Shown: positions 17,082 to 26,515 of the stretch, one piece after another | Layout: each line of letters starts with the position of its first letter | How positions within the stretch are numbered: position 1 is the first letter of the stretch | NCBI GenBank assembly: GCA_903861125.1 | Contig: CAIOTF010000039.1 | Span: 124,001 to 188,000, forward strand | Reading direction: 5' to 3' | DNA length: 64,000 nt | From: an uncultured Ignavibacteriota bacterium | GTDB taxonomy: Bacteria; Bacteroidota; Ignavibacteria; UBA10030; UBA8401 | Notes under the pieces: generated by a model | Seen by the model: only the letters and a program-made list of their open reading frames with translations | Database searches by the model: none | Told to the model about the DNA's origin: nothing | Translations under genes and position numbers: made by a program

Positions 17082-17888
17082 TTATTTTATTTTCGTTACA
17101 AATGAGACAAGATGCTTGTTGAATTCGGCGGGATTTTCCATGTTGCTGATATGTCCTGCGTTAGGAATGATGAACATTTCGGCCCCCGGTATATTCTCTT
17201 TCATCGATTGGGACGAGGCGGCCGGTGTCAGCGTATCTTTGTCACCGACAAGAATGAGCGTTGGGCACTTTATGTTGGGAAGTGCGTTCGTTGTATCGGT
17301 CCGGGCTGCCAGGGCAAGCAACGTGCCGAAGATCGAAGCAGGTGCGGTGCGCTCGACGATACTTTGCACCAATTTGATCGCTTCAGCATGTGCTTCAAAT
17401 GAAGCAGGGGCAAACACGATCTTCACATAATCCTGTGCGTAGTATTTCATCCCGTTAGCCTGGATGAATTTGATCTGATTAGCCCGTTTAATTTTTGCTT
17501 CGTTTCCGTCCGCATCGCTTTTAGTATCACAAAGGATAAGGCCTAGTATCCGTTCGGGATTTCTCTCAGCTGCGCGTAATGCAATATACCCACCCATTGA
17601 AAGACCGCAGAGGATCGCTTTGGGGACATTTAGATGGTCCATAAGGGAGAAGAGGTCATCAACGAACAATTCGATGGAATAATGCCCTAATCCGACCTCA
17701 CTTTCGCCGTGTCCGCGAATATCATATGCAATTACCCTGTTGGTGGCACTCAGTGCATCCACCTGACCGCCGGGGAAGTTCCACATTTTGTGACTGAATG
17801 GGAATCCGTGAATGAATATGACCGGTGTCATCGATTGAGATCCGACATCGATATAACGAAGAAGGGAATTATTGATCGTTGCTTTCAT
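17082..17888 (-). CDS. Alpha/beta hydrolase
   Basis: A 268-residue alpha/beta-hydrolase. The oxyanion motif HGFPFS near residue 27, the strand YDIRGHGES, the nucleophile elbow GLSMGG near residues 95-100, a late Asp in VGDKDTLTP and the His in NAGHISNME make up a complete catalytic set. The closest pattern I recognise is the PcaD (3-oxoadipate enol-lactonase)/haloperoxidase-like group, but no other 3-oxoadipate pathway gene is nearby, so the substrate stays unknown. GGAG precedes the ATG. A terminator separates it from citrate synthase upstream. Confidence 0.85.
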   Translation of the reverse strand: MKATINNSLLRYIDVGSQSMTPVIFIHGFPFSHKMWNFPGGQVDALSATNRVIAYDIRGHGESEVGLGHYSIELFVDDLFSLMDHLNVPKAILCGLSMGGYIALRAAERNPERILGLILCDTKSDADGNEAKIKRANQIKFIQANGMKYYAQDYVKIVFAPASFEAHAEAIKLVQSIVERTAPASIFGTLLALAARTDTTNALPNIKCPTLILVGDKDTLTPAASSQSMKENIPGAEMFIIPNAGHISNMENPAEFNKHLVSFVTKIK

Positions 17889-17899
17889 GGTTACTCCGA

Positions 17900-17933
17900 A
17901 TAAAAATAATGCGCCAGGTAATCGTGGCGCATA
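17900..17933 (-). terminator. Terminator after citrate synthase
   Basis: On the minus strand an 8-bp stem (17925-17932 with 17909-17916) with an 8-base loop is followed by TATTTTTA. It ends the fumarase-citrate synthase transcript before the hydrolase gene. Confidence 0.75.
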
Positions 17934-17978
17934 TTGAACAAGTTCAGAAAAAAAATACCGGAATACTTAACGACGTTA

Positions 17979-19268
17979 TTATTTCCGCTTTTCGATTCCG
18001 ACGTAATCTCTGGTATCGTATCCCAGATAAATTTGCCGGGGCCGTGCGATTTTTTGTTCTTCGTCCAGCACCATTTCCTGCCAATGCGTGATCCATCCCG
18101 ATGTGCGCGGAATAGCGAAGAGAACAGGAAAGAATTCCATTGGGAATCCCATTGCCTTATAAATCAGACCGGAATAAAAATCGACATTCGGATAGAGTTT
18201 CCGTTTGATGAAGTATTCGTCGCTCAGCGCGATCCGTTCCAGTTCAAGTGCAATTTCCAGTTTCGGGTCGACACCGGTTTCTTTGAACACATCATCAGCC
18301 AATTTTTTGATCACTTTTGCGCGAGGATCATAATTTTTATAGACGCGGTGACCGAATCCCATCAATTTTCCTTCACCGTTCTTTACTTTTTCTATGAACG
18401 CCGGAACATGTTTGATATCGCCGATATGGTCAAGCATTCGCAGCACCGCCTCATTCGCACCGCCGTGCAGAGGACCGTACAACGCTGCGGCTGCGGCTGC
18501 CGTGGCGGAAAAGGGATCAACGTGAGAACTGCCGACACTTCTCATCGCGCTGGTGCTGCAATTCTGTTCATGATCTGCATGAAGGATGAAGAGGATATTC
18601 AGCGCTTTTTCGAAAATGGGAGGCACTTCATACCGGTGTGTGCCGATGCTGTACATCATATTCAAAAAATTCTTAATGAAACTGTGATCGTTGTTCGGAT
18701 AGACATACGGCATACCTTTGTTGTGGCGGTACGAGAACGCAGCGATGGTCGGCACCTTACCGATCAACCGCAGGATCTGTTTCTGCCTCACCACGGGATC
18801 GGCGATATTGTTCGCTTCCGGATAAAATGTAGAGAGAGCCGCAACCGTGCTGATGAACATACCCATCGGATGCGCGTCATAGCGAAATCCCTCCATCAGT
18901 TTCTTGAGATTCTCATGGATGTAGGTATGCATCGTAATTTTTTTCTCCCACTCCTCAAGTTGCGTTTTTGTGGGGAGTTCTCCGAAGAGAAGCAGATAGG
19001 TCACTTCAACATACGTACTTTTTTCGGCGAGTTGCTCGATCGGATAGCCGCGGTATCGCAAAATGCCTTTATCGCCGTCGATATACGTGACCGTGCTTTT
19101 GCACGACGCCGTGTTCATGAATGCAGGATCATAGGTCATCATGCCGAAATCATCATCGGATACCTTGATCTTCCGTAGATCTGTTGCATGTATCGTGCCG
19201 TAGGAAATCGGCATCTCGTACGATTTTCCGGTACGGTTGTCTGTTATAGTGAGTGTCTCGTTAGGCAT
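17979..19268 (-). CDS. gltA: Citrate synthase
   Basis: A 429-residue citrate synthase of the long Gram-negative (type II) kind, condensing acetyl-CoA and oxaloacetate. Catalytic residues are visible: His in GPLHGGANE, His in MGFGHRVYKNYDPR, and Asp in PNVDFYSG. The N-terminal region (GKSYEMPISYGTIHATDLR) matches the NADH-regulated Gram-negative form. The reading frame is open upstream, but the family start MPNETL is preceded by GGAG and lies 20 bases after the fumarase stop, so I use ATG 19268. The two TCA enzymes form one operon. Confidence 0.96.
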   Translation of the reverse strand: MPNETLTITDNRTGKSYEMPISYGTIHATDLRKIKVSDDDFGMMTYDPAFMNTASCKSTVTYIDGDKGILRYRGYPIEQLAEKSTYVEVTYLLLFGELPTKTQLEEWEKKITMHTYIHENLKKLMEGFRYDAHPMGMFISTVAALSTFYPEANNIADPVVRQKQILRLIGKVPTIAAFSYRHNKGMPYVYPNNDHSFIKNFLNMMYSIGTHRYEVPPIFEKALNILFILHADHEQNCSTSAMRSVGSSHVDPFSATAAAAAALYGPLHGGANEAVLRMLDHIGDIKHVPAFIEKVKNGEGKLMGFGHRVYKNYDPRAKVIKKLADDVFKETGVDPKLEIALELERIALSDEYFIKRKLYPNVDFYSGLIYKAMGFPMEFFPVLFAIPRTSGWITHWQEMVLDEEQKIARPRQIYLGYDTRDYVGIEKRK

Positions 19269-19288
19269 AAGTCTCCAGAAAGATGAAG

Positions 19289-20812
19289 TTAGTAAACAGA
19301 TTGTGCAAACGTTGATAATTCTTTGGCTGAAATATTCTCGATCTCCGCATGCAGGCTGTTGCCGTGTGCGTCCATAGTTACGATTGCCGGGAAATTCGTT
19401 ACTGAAAGATGCCACATTGCTTCAGGTAAACCGAAATGTTCAAGATCGACTCCGTCCACCGACGTGATACATTTTGCATAGTACTGTGCAGCACCGCCGA
19501 TCGCATTGAGATATACTGCACCATGTTCTTTCAGCGCTGCAAGGGTCTTTTTACCCATGCCGCCTTTACCGATGATGGCGCGAACGCCATATTTCTTAAT
19601 AATATCAGACTGATACGGTTCTTCGCGGCTGCTTGTTGTCGGTCCGGCCGCTGTGATCTTCCATTTTCCATTTTCTTTAATCGTTACCGGACCGCAATGA
19701 TACAGCGCCTGACCGTGAAGGTCCACCGGCGGATCATTGGTCATTAAATGTGCGTGAATGGCATCACGCCCGGTGTACATTTTTCCGCTGATGAGCACAA
19801 CATCGCCGACTTTTAACGAGCGAATCTTCTCTTCGGTGAGTGGCGTTGTCAAATGTATCTCATTTCCGGTGAGAGGAACCTCGCTGCTTTTACTCATTTT
19901 GATCGTCGGTGCATCTTCTTTGTAGAGCCAGCGTTTTATTGCGCCGGTCTTTGCGTCGAGCACAACGCCCTGTCGCCGGAAGGCCCAGCAATCATAAGCA
20001 ACGGAAACAAAGAAACTTGCCGGCAGACGGTTCTGAGCGCCGATCTTGCATGCGATGAGCGTTGAGTTTCCGCCGAAGCCCATCGTTCCGATCTTAAGTT
20101 TGTTCGCATTCTCCATCACATATTTTTCCAAAGCCGCCAATTCGGTATTCGGATTAACATCATCGATCATACGGAAAAGCTGCATCTTGGCATGTTCATA
20201 TCCGGAAGCCCTGTCGCCGCCGACGCACACACCGACCGCACCGATGGCACAGCCGTGTCCCTGCGCCTGCCAGACTGCATGTAAAATACATTTTCTGATT
20301 CCATCAATGGTTCGTCCGGCTTTTCCGAGATGATCCAATTCCATTGGGAGCGAGTATTGAATATTTTTATTCTCGCATCCGCCACCTTTCAATATCAATT
20401 TTACTTCTATCTCGTCGTTGTTTTCCCACTGTTCCCAATGCATGACCGGTGTTCCGGCACCAAGATTATCGCCGCTATTTTTCCCTGTTAGGGAATCGAC
20501 GGAATTTGAACGAAGTATCCCTGCTTTCGTGCTTTCGGAAATCGCCTCACGGATCCATTGTTTCATTTCGATTTGATTTGCACCAACCGGAGTGTGAATA
20601 AAGAACGTTGGCATTCCGGTATCCTGGCAGATCGGTCCGACATTGTCGCATGCCATATCGATATTGGTGGCAATCGTCTCTAATGCCATTGCAGAACGCG
20701 TTCCGTTTGACTCACTCTGCTGTGCAATTTTGATAGCTTTGCGTACGTCAGGGGGGAGATTGCTTGAAGTATCGGTAATGAGATCTCGTATGCTTTGCTT
20801 GAATGCGTTCAT
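19289..20812 (-). CDS. fum: Fumarate hydratase, class I
   Basis: A 507-residue class I, iron-sulfur-dependent fumarase interconverting fumarate and malate. The N-terminal half carries GPICQDTGMPTFF and GHGCAIGAVGVCVGGDRASG, with the cluster-binding Cys residues; the C-terminal half (from about residue 330) is the beta domain, with MYTGRDAIH, GPTTSSREEP and IGKGGMG. Single-chain alpha-beta order matches FumA/FumB. The ATG at 20812 follows GAGAAAGG. It starts 10 bases after an exported protein gene and precedes gltA by 20 bases. Class I fumarases are oxygen-sensitive, pointing to low-oxygen or anaerobic growth. L-tartrate dehydratase is a relative but unlikely beside gltA. Confidence 0.95.
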   Translation of the reverse strand: MNAFKQSIRDLITDTSSNLPPDVRKAIKIAQQSESNGTRSAMALETIATNIDMACDNVGPICQDTGMPTFFIHTPVGANQIEMKQWIREAISESTKAGILRSNSVDSLTGKNSGDNLGAGTPVMHWEQWENNDEIEVKLILKGGGCENKNIQYSLPMELDHLGKAGRTIDGIRKCILHAVWQAQGHGCAIGAVGVCVGGDRASGYEHAKMQLFRMIDDVNPNTELAALEKYVMENANKLKIGTMGFGGNSTLIACKIGAQNRLPASFFVSVAYDCWAFRRQGVVLDAKTGAIKRWLYKEDAPTIKMSKSSEVPLTGNEIHLTTPLTEEKIRSLKVGDVVLISGKMYTGRDAIHAHLMTNDPPVDLHGQALYHCGPVTIKENGKWKITAAGPTTSSREEPYQSDIIKKYGVRAIIGKGGMGKKTLAALKEHGAVYLNAIGGAAQYYAKCITSVDGVDLEHFGLPEAMWHLSVTNFPAIVTMDAHGNSLHAEIENISAKELSTFAQSVY

Positions 20813-20822
20813 ACAACCTTTC

Positions 20823-21521
20823 TCAATGAATATCCTCACTCCAGAAAGTGAAGTTATCTCCTTGATTCATGAGGGAGAGTTTCTTTGGCACGATCTGGAG
20901 GACTATTTGGTGCTCAGTTTCGTTGAATGAGATATCGAATGTAAACGACAATTTAAAGAAAATATTCTGTTCATTGTTCTTTGCTTCTTGAGCGGTCTGT
21001 TTATTGACAAACCACGTGAATTCCGGATTTGTATTAAGATGAAGGAATGCTCTTCGGTATCCTCCAGAATTTTTTTCAGTAATTGTTAAATATTTATTGG
21101 AGGGTACAGTGACGGCGATCGCATTTTTTTTCGGTTGTGTTAGTATCTGCGTGGGTGATTTTATAGAATATGTCTGATTATCGGCATCGTATTTCACCAG
21201 TTCCGCCTTCATCCAGACAGAATATTCACGAGAATTTAGTTTGTTATCGCTGAAGAATTTCCTGATCTTGTTGATGTGATTATCTTTGCATTTCTGTATG
21301 CGGGTGTTATATTCGGCCGTGGACTCGAATTCATTCTTATCGGCTGCTTCAATTTGGTACTCATCGGATAGCTTCATTAATCCGTCCCAAACAGTCTTGA
21401 TTACGTCATAGCATTTTTCAGCCGTAAGAGTTTTCGCGGGATCGTGTGTTTCCAGAATGCTCTGCGAAAAAAGGAACGATGAAAACATCGCAAAGAGAAC
21501 AAATAATGTCGAACATTTCAT
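20823..21521 (-). CDS. Exported protein of unknown function
   Basis: A 232-residue protein with a signal peptide (MKCSTLFVLFAMFSSFLFS) and a charged mature part, with short helices around TAEYNTRIQKCKDN and a beta-rich second half. I do not recognise the family. The ATG at 21521 follows AAAGGA; the frame is open further upstream but without a ribosome binding site. It is the first gene of the operon that continues with fumarase 10 bases later, although nothing in it suggests a TCA role. Likely periplasmic. Confidence 0.7.
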   Translation of the reverse strand: MKCSTLFVLFAMFSSFLFSQSILETHDPAKTLTAEKCYDVIKTVWDGLMKLSDEYQIEAADKNEFESTAEYNTRIQKCKDNHINKIRKFFSDNKLNSREYSVWMKAELVKYDADNQTYSIKSPTQILTQPKKNAIAVTVPSNKYLTITEKNSGGYRRAFLHLNTNPEFTWFVNKQTAQEAKNNEQNIFFKLSFTFDISFNETEHQIVLQIVPKKLSLMNQGDNFTFWSEDIH

Positions 21522-21783
21522 AACGGTATCCTTTTTTTTTCTTGTGAAATATACAACTTTTTTCGTGATTTTGTAGAAAAATCTGTCCAAATTCAACAAA
21601 CGGGATGATTTAGTCTAATTTTTATTGTGTCCTTATTACTGCAAATTTATTTAAAGTCTGCAGGTTCCACAGATCAAAAATTGAAATAAAAATCTTCATT
21701 TTTCCCTTATAGCAAAATGAGCCGATTTACATCGATGGTAAGCCTGAGAATTACTATATGAGATTGCATGAAAGGAAATACAA

Positions 21784-23559
21784 CTGAATATTTTGCAGGT
21801 TCTCTCGCAGTTTGAAGTGACCGGCGCGGAAACGTTTGCCGCAACACTTGCGGATACACAGATCGCCCGTGGGCATGCTGTTTTCATTATTTCCGATAAT
21901 TTTTACACAAAAACGAAAGCTACGGTTATTGCGCATCCAATCGGAAAACGTGATATTTCCCAACGCAGAAAAAATATCGCATTCCTGAAGGATTTTATAC
22001 GAAAAAATAAGATCGACGTAGTTCACGCCCATTCCCGTGCGGCAAGTTGGGTGAGTTACTTCGCCACGCGGAGCGGCAATGTTCCACTCGTTTCGTCCAT
22101 TCATGGCCGGCAGCATCTGCATTTTTCATCCAAAATGTTTTCGGTATACGGTGAAAAGCGTGTAGCAGTCTGTAAATCAATATATGACCATCTCAACCAC
22201 GACCTACATTACGAATTGGATACACTTTCCCTTGTCCATAACGGAATAGATCTGACTGCTTGGAAATATGAAAAGCATACACCGCCTAAACGGGCGAAGA
22301 AGATAGTTTCGTTTGTGGGACGTCTATCGGGATTCAAGGGAGATACGCTGCTGATCATTGTTGAGAAGATATTTCCTAAAATATTTGAACAATACAAAAA
22401 TGTCGAATTCCACATCATCGGCGGGATGAACGAAAAGAGTAAAATCATTCCTGCGATCGAACGAACGAACAGAAGCGTCGGGACGGATTTTATCATTGCC
22501 AAGGGATTCAGCAGCAATGTTGAACATGTATACCGGGATTCCGATCTGATTGTTGGATCGGGAAGAGTTGCCATGGAAGCATTGGCGTGCGGTTCTCCCG
22601 TTGTATCCATCGGCGAGTCGAATGATATAGGAATCATCTCCTCAGAAACGGAACGCGAAGCGCTGATCACGAACTTCGGTGATCTGGATGCCCGTCGTCC
22701 GATTGATGTTGAGAGATCAGTCAACGCTATTCTCAGCGCATTGGAACATCCCGAACTGATTTCCGGTGAGTGGGGAAGAAAATTTATCGAATCAAATTTT
22801 GAAATTAACAACGTATCGGCACAGATAAATGTAGTGTATGCCGAAGCCATAGCGAAGAAAAAAGGAGTCAATGAAATTCCGGTTTTGTCGTATCAGCGAA
22901 TAACCAACAGCAGTGCCGTTGAAGATGTAAGAGCAATCACCGTGTCCGAATTTGAAAGACAACTTGAATATTTAACGGCAAAAAAATTTACAGCGCTTAA
23001 TTTTTACGACATGGCTGAAATCAGCTCATTTAAGAGGGCTTTGCCGGAGAAGCCTGTTATACTCACGTTCGAGTCCTATGATGATAATTTCACATTTGCA
23101 TATCCGCTGTTAAAAAAATACGGATGCACAGGTATATTTTTTCTTCAAACCAATCTGCGTCTTGCCGACGGGAAACCGGCGCTCTCCTTTGACCATGCAA
23201 AAGTAATGCGGAAGGATGGTTATGAGATCGGATCAGCATCGCACAGCAGTCCGAAAATGAACCTTATCACGAATGATGATCTGGCGGAGGAAATTACCGG
23301 ATCAAAATTGATGATAGAGAATTCGCTGGAGACCAGTGTTATTACTTTTGCTTATCCTGCCGGATTTATCAACGAAAAAATTAAGCAATCCGTAAAAAAA
23401 TCCGGATACATTTTTGCTGTTACGATCGACGAGGGACGGCGGAATTTCTGGACTGATTTTCTTAAAATACGCCGAATACAGATCTTTCGCGGAGCATCAA
23501 AATTCTCATTCTGGAAAAAAACATCCGGTCGTTATCTTTGGTATAAATATGTTTATTGA
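21784..23559 (+). CDS. Glycosyltransferase family 4 fused to degenerate NodB-like deacetylase domain
   Basis: Residues 1-360 form a GT4-type glycosyltransferase: TGAETFAATLAD, VHAHSRAASWVSY, FVGRLSGFKG and the nucleotide-sugar site GRVAMEALACGSPVVS. Residues about 375-590 follow the polysaccharide-deacetylase (NodB) fold pattern, but key residues are gone. The usual TFDDG motif reads TFESYDD (about residue 430), and the HxxxH metal site after EIGS reads ASHSS (about 481). The domain is therefore probably not an active zinc deacetylase. The frame is closed by TGA at 21769-21771. AAGGAA at 21772-21777 points to CTG 21784 as start, giving MNILQVL as in relatives; the next start is TTG 21793. It overlaps tatD by 11 bases. 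Confidence 0.8.
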   Translation: MNILQVLSQFEVTGAETFAATLADTQIARGHAVFIISDNFYTKTKATVIAHPIGKRDISQRRKNIAFLKDFIRKNKIDVVHAHSRAASWVSYFATRSGNVPLVSSIHGRQHLHFSSKMFSVYGEKRVAVCKSIYDHLNHDLHYELDTLSLVHNGIDLTAWKYEKHTPPKRAKKIVSFVGRLSGFKGDTLLIIVEKIFPKIFEQYKNVEFHIIGGMNEKSKIIPAIERTNRSVGTDFIIAKGFSSNVEHVYRDSDLIVGSGRVAMEALACGSPVVSIGESNDIGIISSETEREALITNFGDLDARRPIDVERSVNAILSALEHPELISGEWGRKFIESNFEINNVSAQINVVYAEAIAKKKGVNEIPVLSYQRITNSSAVEDVRAITVSEFERQLEYLTAKKFTALNFYDMAEISSFKRALPEKPVILTFESYDDNFTFAYPLLKKYGCTGIFFLQTNLRLADGKPALSFDHAKVMRKDGYEIGSASHSSPKMNLITNDDLAEEITGSKLMIENSLETSVITFAYPAGFINEKIKQSVKKSGYIFAVTIDEGRRNFWTDFLKIRRIQIFRGASKFSFWKKTSGRYLWYKYVY

Positions 23560-24346
23560 TTCGCACTGTCATCTGTTTTACGAGGACTATCAGAACGACC
23601 TTGCGGACGTTCTGGCGCGTGCGGTTGATTCCGGCGTGAAGTATTTTATTGTTCCTGCCACAAATCACAAAACAGCCGCCCAAGCAATTGCGCTGGCGGA
23701 ACGCTATTCCTCCATTTTCGTTGCCGTCGGATTCCATCCGCTTGATTTGAACGAATATACCCCGGAGCGACTGAATTTAATCGATGAAATGTCGCGTCAC
23801 CCGAAGGTCGTTGCGATCGGTGAAATAGGGATCGATTATTTTTATGACAGGTCACCCCGCGAATATCAGAAAGAAATCTTTTCCAGGCAGATTGATCTTG
23901 CGGTTCAGAGGGATTTGCCAATTATCGTCCACACACGCGATTCCGTCCAGGATGCGATCGACATTGTTGTCCGTCACGCGGAGAGCAATCCCGGTTGGAA
24001 AGAAGGGGGGAAGCGGGGTGTTTTCCATTGTTTTACCGGCAGCGCACAGCAGGCAGCTGAATTGTTCAAGAACCAATTTCTTGTTTCATATCCCGGACCG
24101 GTAACATTTAAGAAAGGGACAATGTCCGATGTTATTAAAGTGATAGGACTTGATAACATAATGGTTGAAACTGATTCTCCATATCTTACCCCCGTGCCGC
24201 ACCGCGGGAAACGAAATGAACCGTCGTTTATTCCCATTATAGGCCAAAAGATCGCGGAGATTTTGCAGACAACAATAATGGATGTAGAAGCCAGAACAAC
24301 GGCAAATGCTATTGATCTTTTCCAACTGCCGATACAAAGCGAATGA
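23549..24346 (+). CDS. tatD: TatD family metal-dependent hydrolase
   Basis: A 265-residue TatD DNase-type TIM-barrel hydrolase. Metal ligands are visible: FIDSHCH at the start, Glu in AIGEIGIDY near residue 93, His in PIIVHTRDS, His in FHCFTGS, and Asp in VETDSPY near 210. The family includes 3'-5' exonucleases and D-aminoacyl-tRNA-related hydrolases; the true substrate here is not shown. The ATG at 23549 lies inside the end of the glycosyltransferase gene, 11 bases before its last base, so the two are translationally coupled. Confidence 0.93.
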   Translation: MFIDSHCHLFYEDYQNDLADVLARAVDSGVKYFIVPATNHKTAAQAIALAERYSSIFVAVGFHPLDLNEYTPERLNLIDEMSRHPKVVAIGEIGIDYFYDRSPREYQKEIFSRQIDLAVQRDLPIIVHTRDSVQDAIDIVVRHAESNPGWKEGGKRGVFHCFTGSAQQAAELFKNQFLVSYPGPVTFKKGTMSDVIKVIGLDNIMVETDSPYLTPVPHRGKRNEPSFIPIIGQKIAEILQTTIMDVEARTTANAIDLFQLPIQSE

Positions 24347-24442
24347 ATATTGTAAAGAACCAACGGCGTACTTATGCCACTTCTTGCTGAGTGAACAGAA
24401 CATCTCTTCTCGTAATTAATTCCTACCCAGGTGGAAAATAGA

Positions 24443-26428
24443 ATGAAATATTTTTTTTCTTTTATTATTGTTCCCATTATCGTTTTCTCGCAGACGGAAA
24501 ACGATATAAATATCCGGCTTTTGCAGGATATGCGCAGTGAGCAATCGTCCGGATTAATCTCATTTTTGGGATCGCAAAATCCGCATGAACGTGAACTGGC
24601 GCTATTGGCATTTGCAAACATTCAAGATACAAATACTGTTGAATATGCTGCGCAGCTGCTCAGTGATGAGTCACCGAAAGTCCGTTCAATGGCTGCATTT
24701 GCAATCGGAATGATCGGGCGCCCGGGTGGAGCAGCGTTTCTTTTTAGTCGTTTGGAAGTTGAGCGGAATGGACAATGTGTGGCTGCACTCTTTAATGCTA
24801 TCGGTCTCTGTGGAACTCGTGATGACCTAAAAAAAATAATTATTCAGTCCGAAGATTATCGTCCAGGGTGGAAACCGTATGTGGTACAGGCAGTGATACG
24901 TTTTGCAAACCGAAAAGTGAAGGATAGCTCTGCTTCAAAATATACCGCTGCATTACTGTATGATAATAAAAATACCCTCAATGCAACGTACGCTCTTATG
25001 AGGATCAATGATACGACTGTCATTAATAACAACAAGGAGAAATTGCTGGATCAATTATCAAACGCATCCGCTCTGGTGCGCATGTGGAGTGCCGCAGCGC
25101 TCGGGTTGGTGGATGACGAAGTAACGGTGGAGCGCTTACGAACACTTGCAAAAAACGATAAGGATTGGCGAGTACGTGTGAACACAATTCGAGCTTTGCG
25201 TACAAAAAACATTGCCAGGAAAGATATTATAAAATTCATCGCAGATAGAAACGCTCATGTTGCTCTTACTGCGACAGCAACGTACGATGCACTGACTGCC
25301 GATGAGAAGCAGTTCATTGACAGCACACAATTCATCGGCATGCTTCAATCGAATGATTACGGAGAAGCTATACGAGATGAGATACGTAAACTTGTTGCAA
25401 AAAAACTTGGCGAACGTGCAATCCCGTTTATCGGCAGTTGGAAGTCCGATAAACCTTCTGTATCGGCGCAAAGGGTGAGAGCATATGGTGAAACGCATTC
25501 AGAGAAAGCAATACCTGAAATTAATGAGGCGATCCGTCAATCAAACTCATCTCTTGTCGTGATTGCAGGAATTGAATCGTATCAGGCAATTGCACAACGG
25601 TCGAATGAATCGGTTAAAAAGGATTTTCTGAAGGTTGCAACGCTGATGTTTTCAAAGAACGACCCGGGAATTTCGTATTCATCGGCAGTTGCATTTCAGG
25701 ATACGTCGTTCAGCAAGGAAATCCGAAGGATCTATCTTTCCGCTCTCATTTCATCATATCTAAGAATGAACGCACCGTCAGATCTGGAACCGATGGTAGA
25801 ATTGCAGAACGTCTTTGCTGAAGTAGCGGATTCATCTGCGATATCGGCGGTTGAAAAAGGATTAGCCGAACCTGATAAAGTAATCCGTTCAGCTGCAGAA
25901 AAAGCATATACGGCCATCACCGGAGTTGCTGCGCCTGTCCGGTCCGTGACATCGATGAAAGGAAAAAGACCATTCTATTCAACTCAAGAATTAATATTGT
26001 TGAGACAATACAACGGCGCAGATATATTTACGACTCAAGGGAAGATCAGGATCTCATTTGAGAAGGAAGCTGCTCCTTTCACCGTGCTGAACTTCATTCT
26101 TCTTGCTCAAAAGAAATTTTATGATGGTCTTTCGTTTCATAGGGTAGTGAGCAATTTTGTGATACAGGGGGGAGATCCATTCGGTAATGGAAGCGGGGGA
26201 CCGAATTATTCAATTCGGAGCGAAGTTCATCCCAATGTAAAATTCAAAACTGGTGCGGTGGGAATGGCTTCATCCGGCAAGGATACTGAGGGGTCGCAAT
26301 GGTTCATAACGCATTGTCCTACGCCGCATCTTGATTTCCGCTATACGGTCTTCGGTTATACTTCTGACAGCAAAATTGTAGACCGGATTATGATAGGGGA
26401 TACAATCGAAAAAATTGTATTGTTTTGA
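24443..26428 (+). CDS. Exported HEAT-repeat protein with C-terminal cyclophilin domain
   Basis: A 661-residue protein with a signal peptide (MKYFFSFIIVPIIVFS), about 450 residues of HEAT/PBS-lyase-type helical repeats (for example SPKVRSMAAFAIGMIG and DKDWRVRVNTIRALR), and a C-terminal cyclophilin-type peptidyl-prolyl isomerase from about residue 525. The isomerase has FHRVVSNFVIQGGDP, with the catalytic Arg, and GMASSGKDTEGSQWFI, so it should be active. Most bacterial cyclophilins are stand-alone; here the repeats could present clients in the periplasm. The start is ATG 24443 behind AGGTGG at 24429-24434. A terminator follows. Confidence 0.87.
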   Translation: MKYFFSFIIVPIIVFSQTENDINIRLLQDMRSEQSSGLISFLGSQNPHERELALLAFANIQDTNTVEYAAQLLSDESPKVRSMAAFAIGMIGRPGGAAFLFSRLEVERNGQCVAALFNAIGLCGTRDDLKKIIIQSEDYRPGWKPYVVQAVIRFANRKVKDSSASKYTAALLYDNKNTLNATYALMRINDTTVINNNKEKLLDQLSNASALVRMWSAAALGLVDDEVTVERLRTLAKNDKDWRVRVNTIRALRTKNIARKDIIKFIADRNAHVALTATATYDALTADEKQFIDSTQFIGMLQSNDYGEAIRDEIRKLVAKKLGERAIPFIGSWKSDKPSVSAQRVRAYGETHSEKAIPEINEAIRQSNSSLVVIAGIESYQAIAQRSNESVKKDFLKVATLMFSKNDPGISYSSAVAFQDTSFSKEIRRIYLSALISSYLRMNAPSDLEPMVELQNVFAEVADSSAISAVEKGLAEPDKVIRSAAEKAYTAITGVAAPVRSVTSMKGKRPFYSTQELILLRQYNGADIFTTQGKIRISFEKEAAPFTVLNFILLAQKKFYDGLSFHRVVSNFVIQGGDPFGNGSGGPNYSIRSEVHPNVKFKTGAVGMASSGKDTEGSQWFITHCPTPHLDFRYTVFGYTSDSKIVDRIMIGDTIEKIVLF

Positions 26429-26454
26429 ATTACTGACAAATTGAAGAATAAATT

Positions 26455-26482
26455 AAAAAGGCGGCCATTGGCCGCCTTTTTT
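26455..26482 (+). terminator. Terminator between convergent genes
   Basis: A 7-bp GC-only stem (26460-26466 with 26470-26476), a 3-base loop, a flanking A run and six T form a symmetrical terminator that can serve both the cyclophilin gene and the convergent STAS gene. Confidence 0.88.
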
Positions 26483-26515
26483 GTATTTCAAAAAGTTTCT
26501 ATGATTTCACATTGC

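Noticed and set aside
17934..19178. Long open frame (414 codons) on the plus strand
   Set aside because: It is fully antisense to the citrate synthase gene, has no family pattern or ribosome binding site, and is His/Arg/Phe-rich as expected from an antisense frame.
22209..22871. Minus-strand open frame of 220 codons
   Set aside because: It is antisense to the glycosyltransferase with well recognised motifs and has no motif of its own.
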